Assembly: GCA_002342035.1 (NCBI GenBank)
Contig: DDPE01000033.1
Location: 1-40,161, forward strand
Reading direction: 5' to 3'
Length of the DNA stretch: 40,161 bases
DNA from: Asticcacaulis sp. UBA2476
Lineage (GTDB): Bacteria; Pseudomonadota; Alphaproteobacteria; Caulobacterales; Caulobacteraceae
The position numbers and the translations under genes were made by a program. A model generated the notes under the pieces. The model saw only the letters and a program-made list of their open reading frames with translations. It had not been told where the DNA came from and did not search any database. Shown here piece after piece: positions 40,075 to 40,161 of the stretch; positions within the stretch are counted from its first letter, which is position 1; every line of letters starts with the position of its first letter.

Positions 40075-40161
40075 ATGAAACTTCAATCCAAGCGTAAACC
40101 CTACGATGATATCAACATTACGCCGATGGTCGACCTGACCTTCGTGCTGCTGGTGATCTTC
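40075..40161 (+). CDS. exbD: ExbD/TolR family protein, 5' part
   Basis: The first 29 codons of an ExbD/TolR-like gene, cut by the window edge. A short cytoplasmic N-terminus (MKLQSKRKPYDDINITP) leads into the single membrane helix (MVDLTFVLLVIF), with Asp20 in the place of the proton-conducting aspartate of ExbD and TolR. It starts 11 bp after the ExbB fusion stop, with GGGGCG as a weak ribosome-binding site. Together the two genes should form an ExbBD-type proton-motive-force-driven complex. Confidence 0.92.
   Translation, partial: MKLQSKRKPYDDINITPMVDLTFVLLVIF

Noticed and set aside
1..40161. tRNA, rRNA or CRISPR arrays
   Set aside because: No tRNA-like cloverleaf with the GTTCRA arm, no rRNA block and no regularly spaced repeats were recognised.

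Overview
The window looks like an alphaproteobacterial chromosome segment of the family Caulobacteraceae, most likely Asticcacaulis or a close relative. This is an inference from gene content: abundant large TonB-dependent receptors (TBDRs), Tat-exported enzymes, a polysaccharide-utilisation block with ROK regulation and a tryptophan-halogenase-like gene, and a FecI/FecR pair. No rRNA, tRNA, intact insertion sequence or CRISPR array was recognised.

Left edge (1-3.6 kb): the 3' end of cysD and a complete cysNC (sulfate activation), closed by a terminator. Then come a decayed AT-rich DUF2971 gene (one frameshift, one nonsense codon) and an isolated C-terminal fragment of ilvD fused in frame to an unrelated signal-peptide-like sequence. 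This stretch reads as a rearrangement scar.

3.6-8.5 kb: a minus-strand operon for a periplasmic molybdenum aldehyde oxidoreductase of PaoABC type, with a divergent LysR regulator. Two matching T-N11-A sites lie in the shared intergenic region.

8.8-27.4 kb: a carbohydrate locus. A ROK sugar kinase and a ROK repressor (minus strand, overlapping ATGA) diverge from a plus-strand series: a TBDR, a strong terminator, then GH92 alpha-mannosidase, GH2 beta-galactosidase, GH115 alpha-glucuronidase, GH43, a flavin-dependent halogenase-like protein and GH29 alpha-L-fucosidase. Near-palindromic AATTGG/CCAATT sites occur twice between the kinase and the TBDR and once before GH2, suggesting one regulon. 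The enzyme set points to a branched, uronic-acid-bearing plant or microbial glycan, but not to one specific polymer.

28-36.1 kb: a minus-strand TBDR, a Tat-exported class V aminotransferase-like protein and a Tat-exported prolyl oligopeptidase, divergent from a FecI-type sigma factor and its FecR anti-sigma partner. This suggests uptake and processing of a peptide-like or amino-acid-derived substrate.

36.6 kb to the end: a TpsB/FhaC-type outer-membrane transporter, an ExbB-like proton channel carrying a large N-terminal DUF2341 plus LamG-like extracytoplasmic region, and the start of an ExbD gene. This is the most unusual part of the window: an energised inner-membrane motor apparently built into a two-partner-secretion-like locus. 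It continues beyond the right edge.
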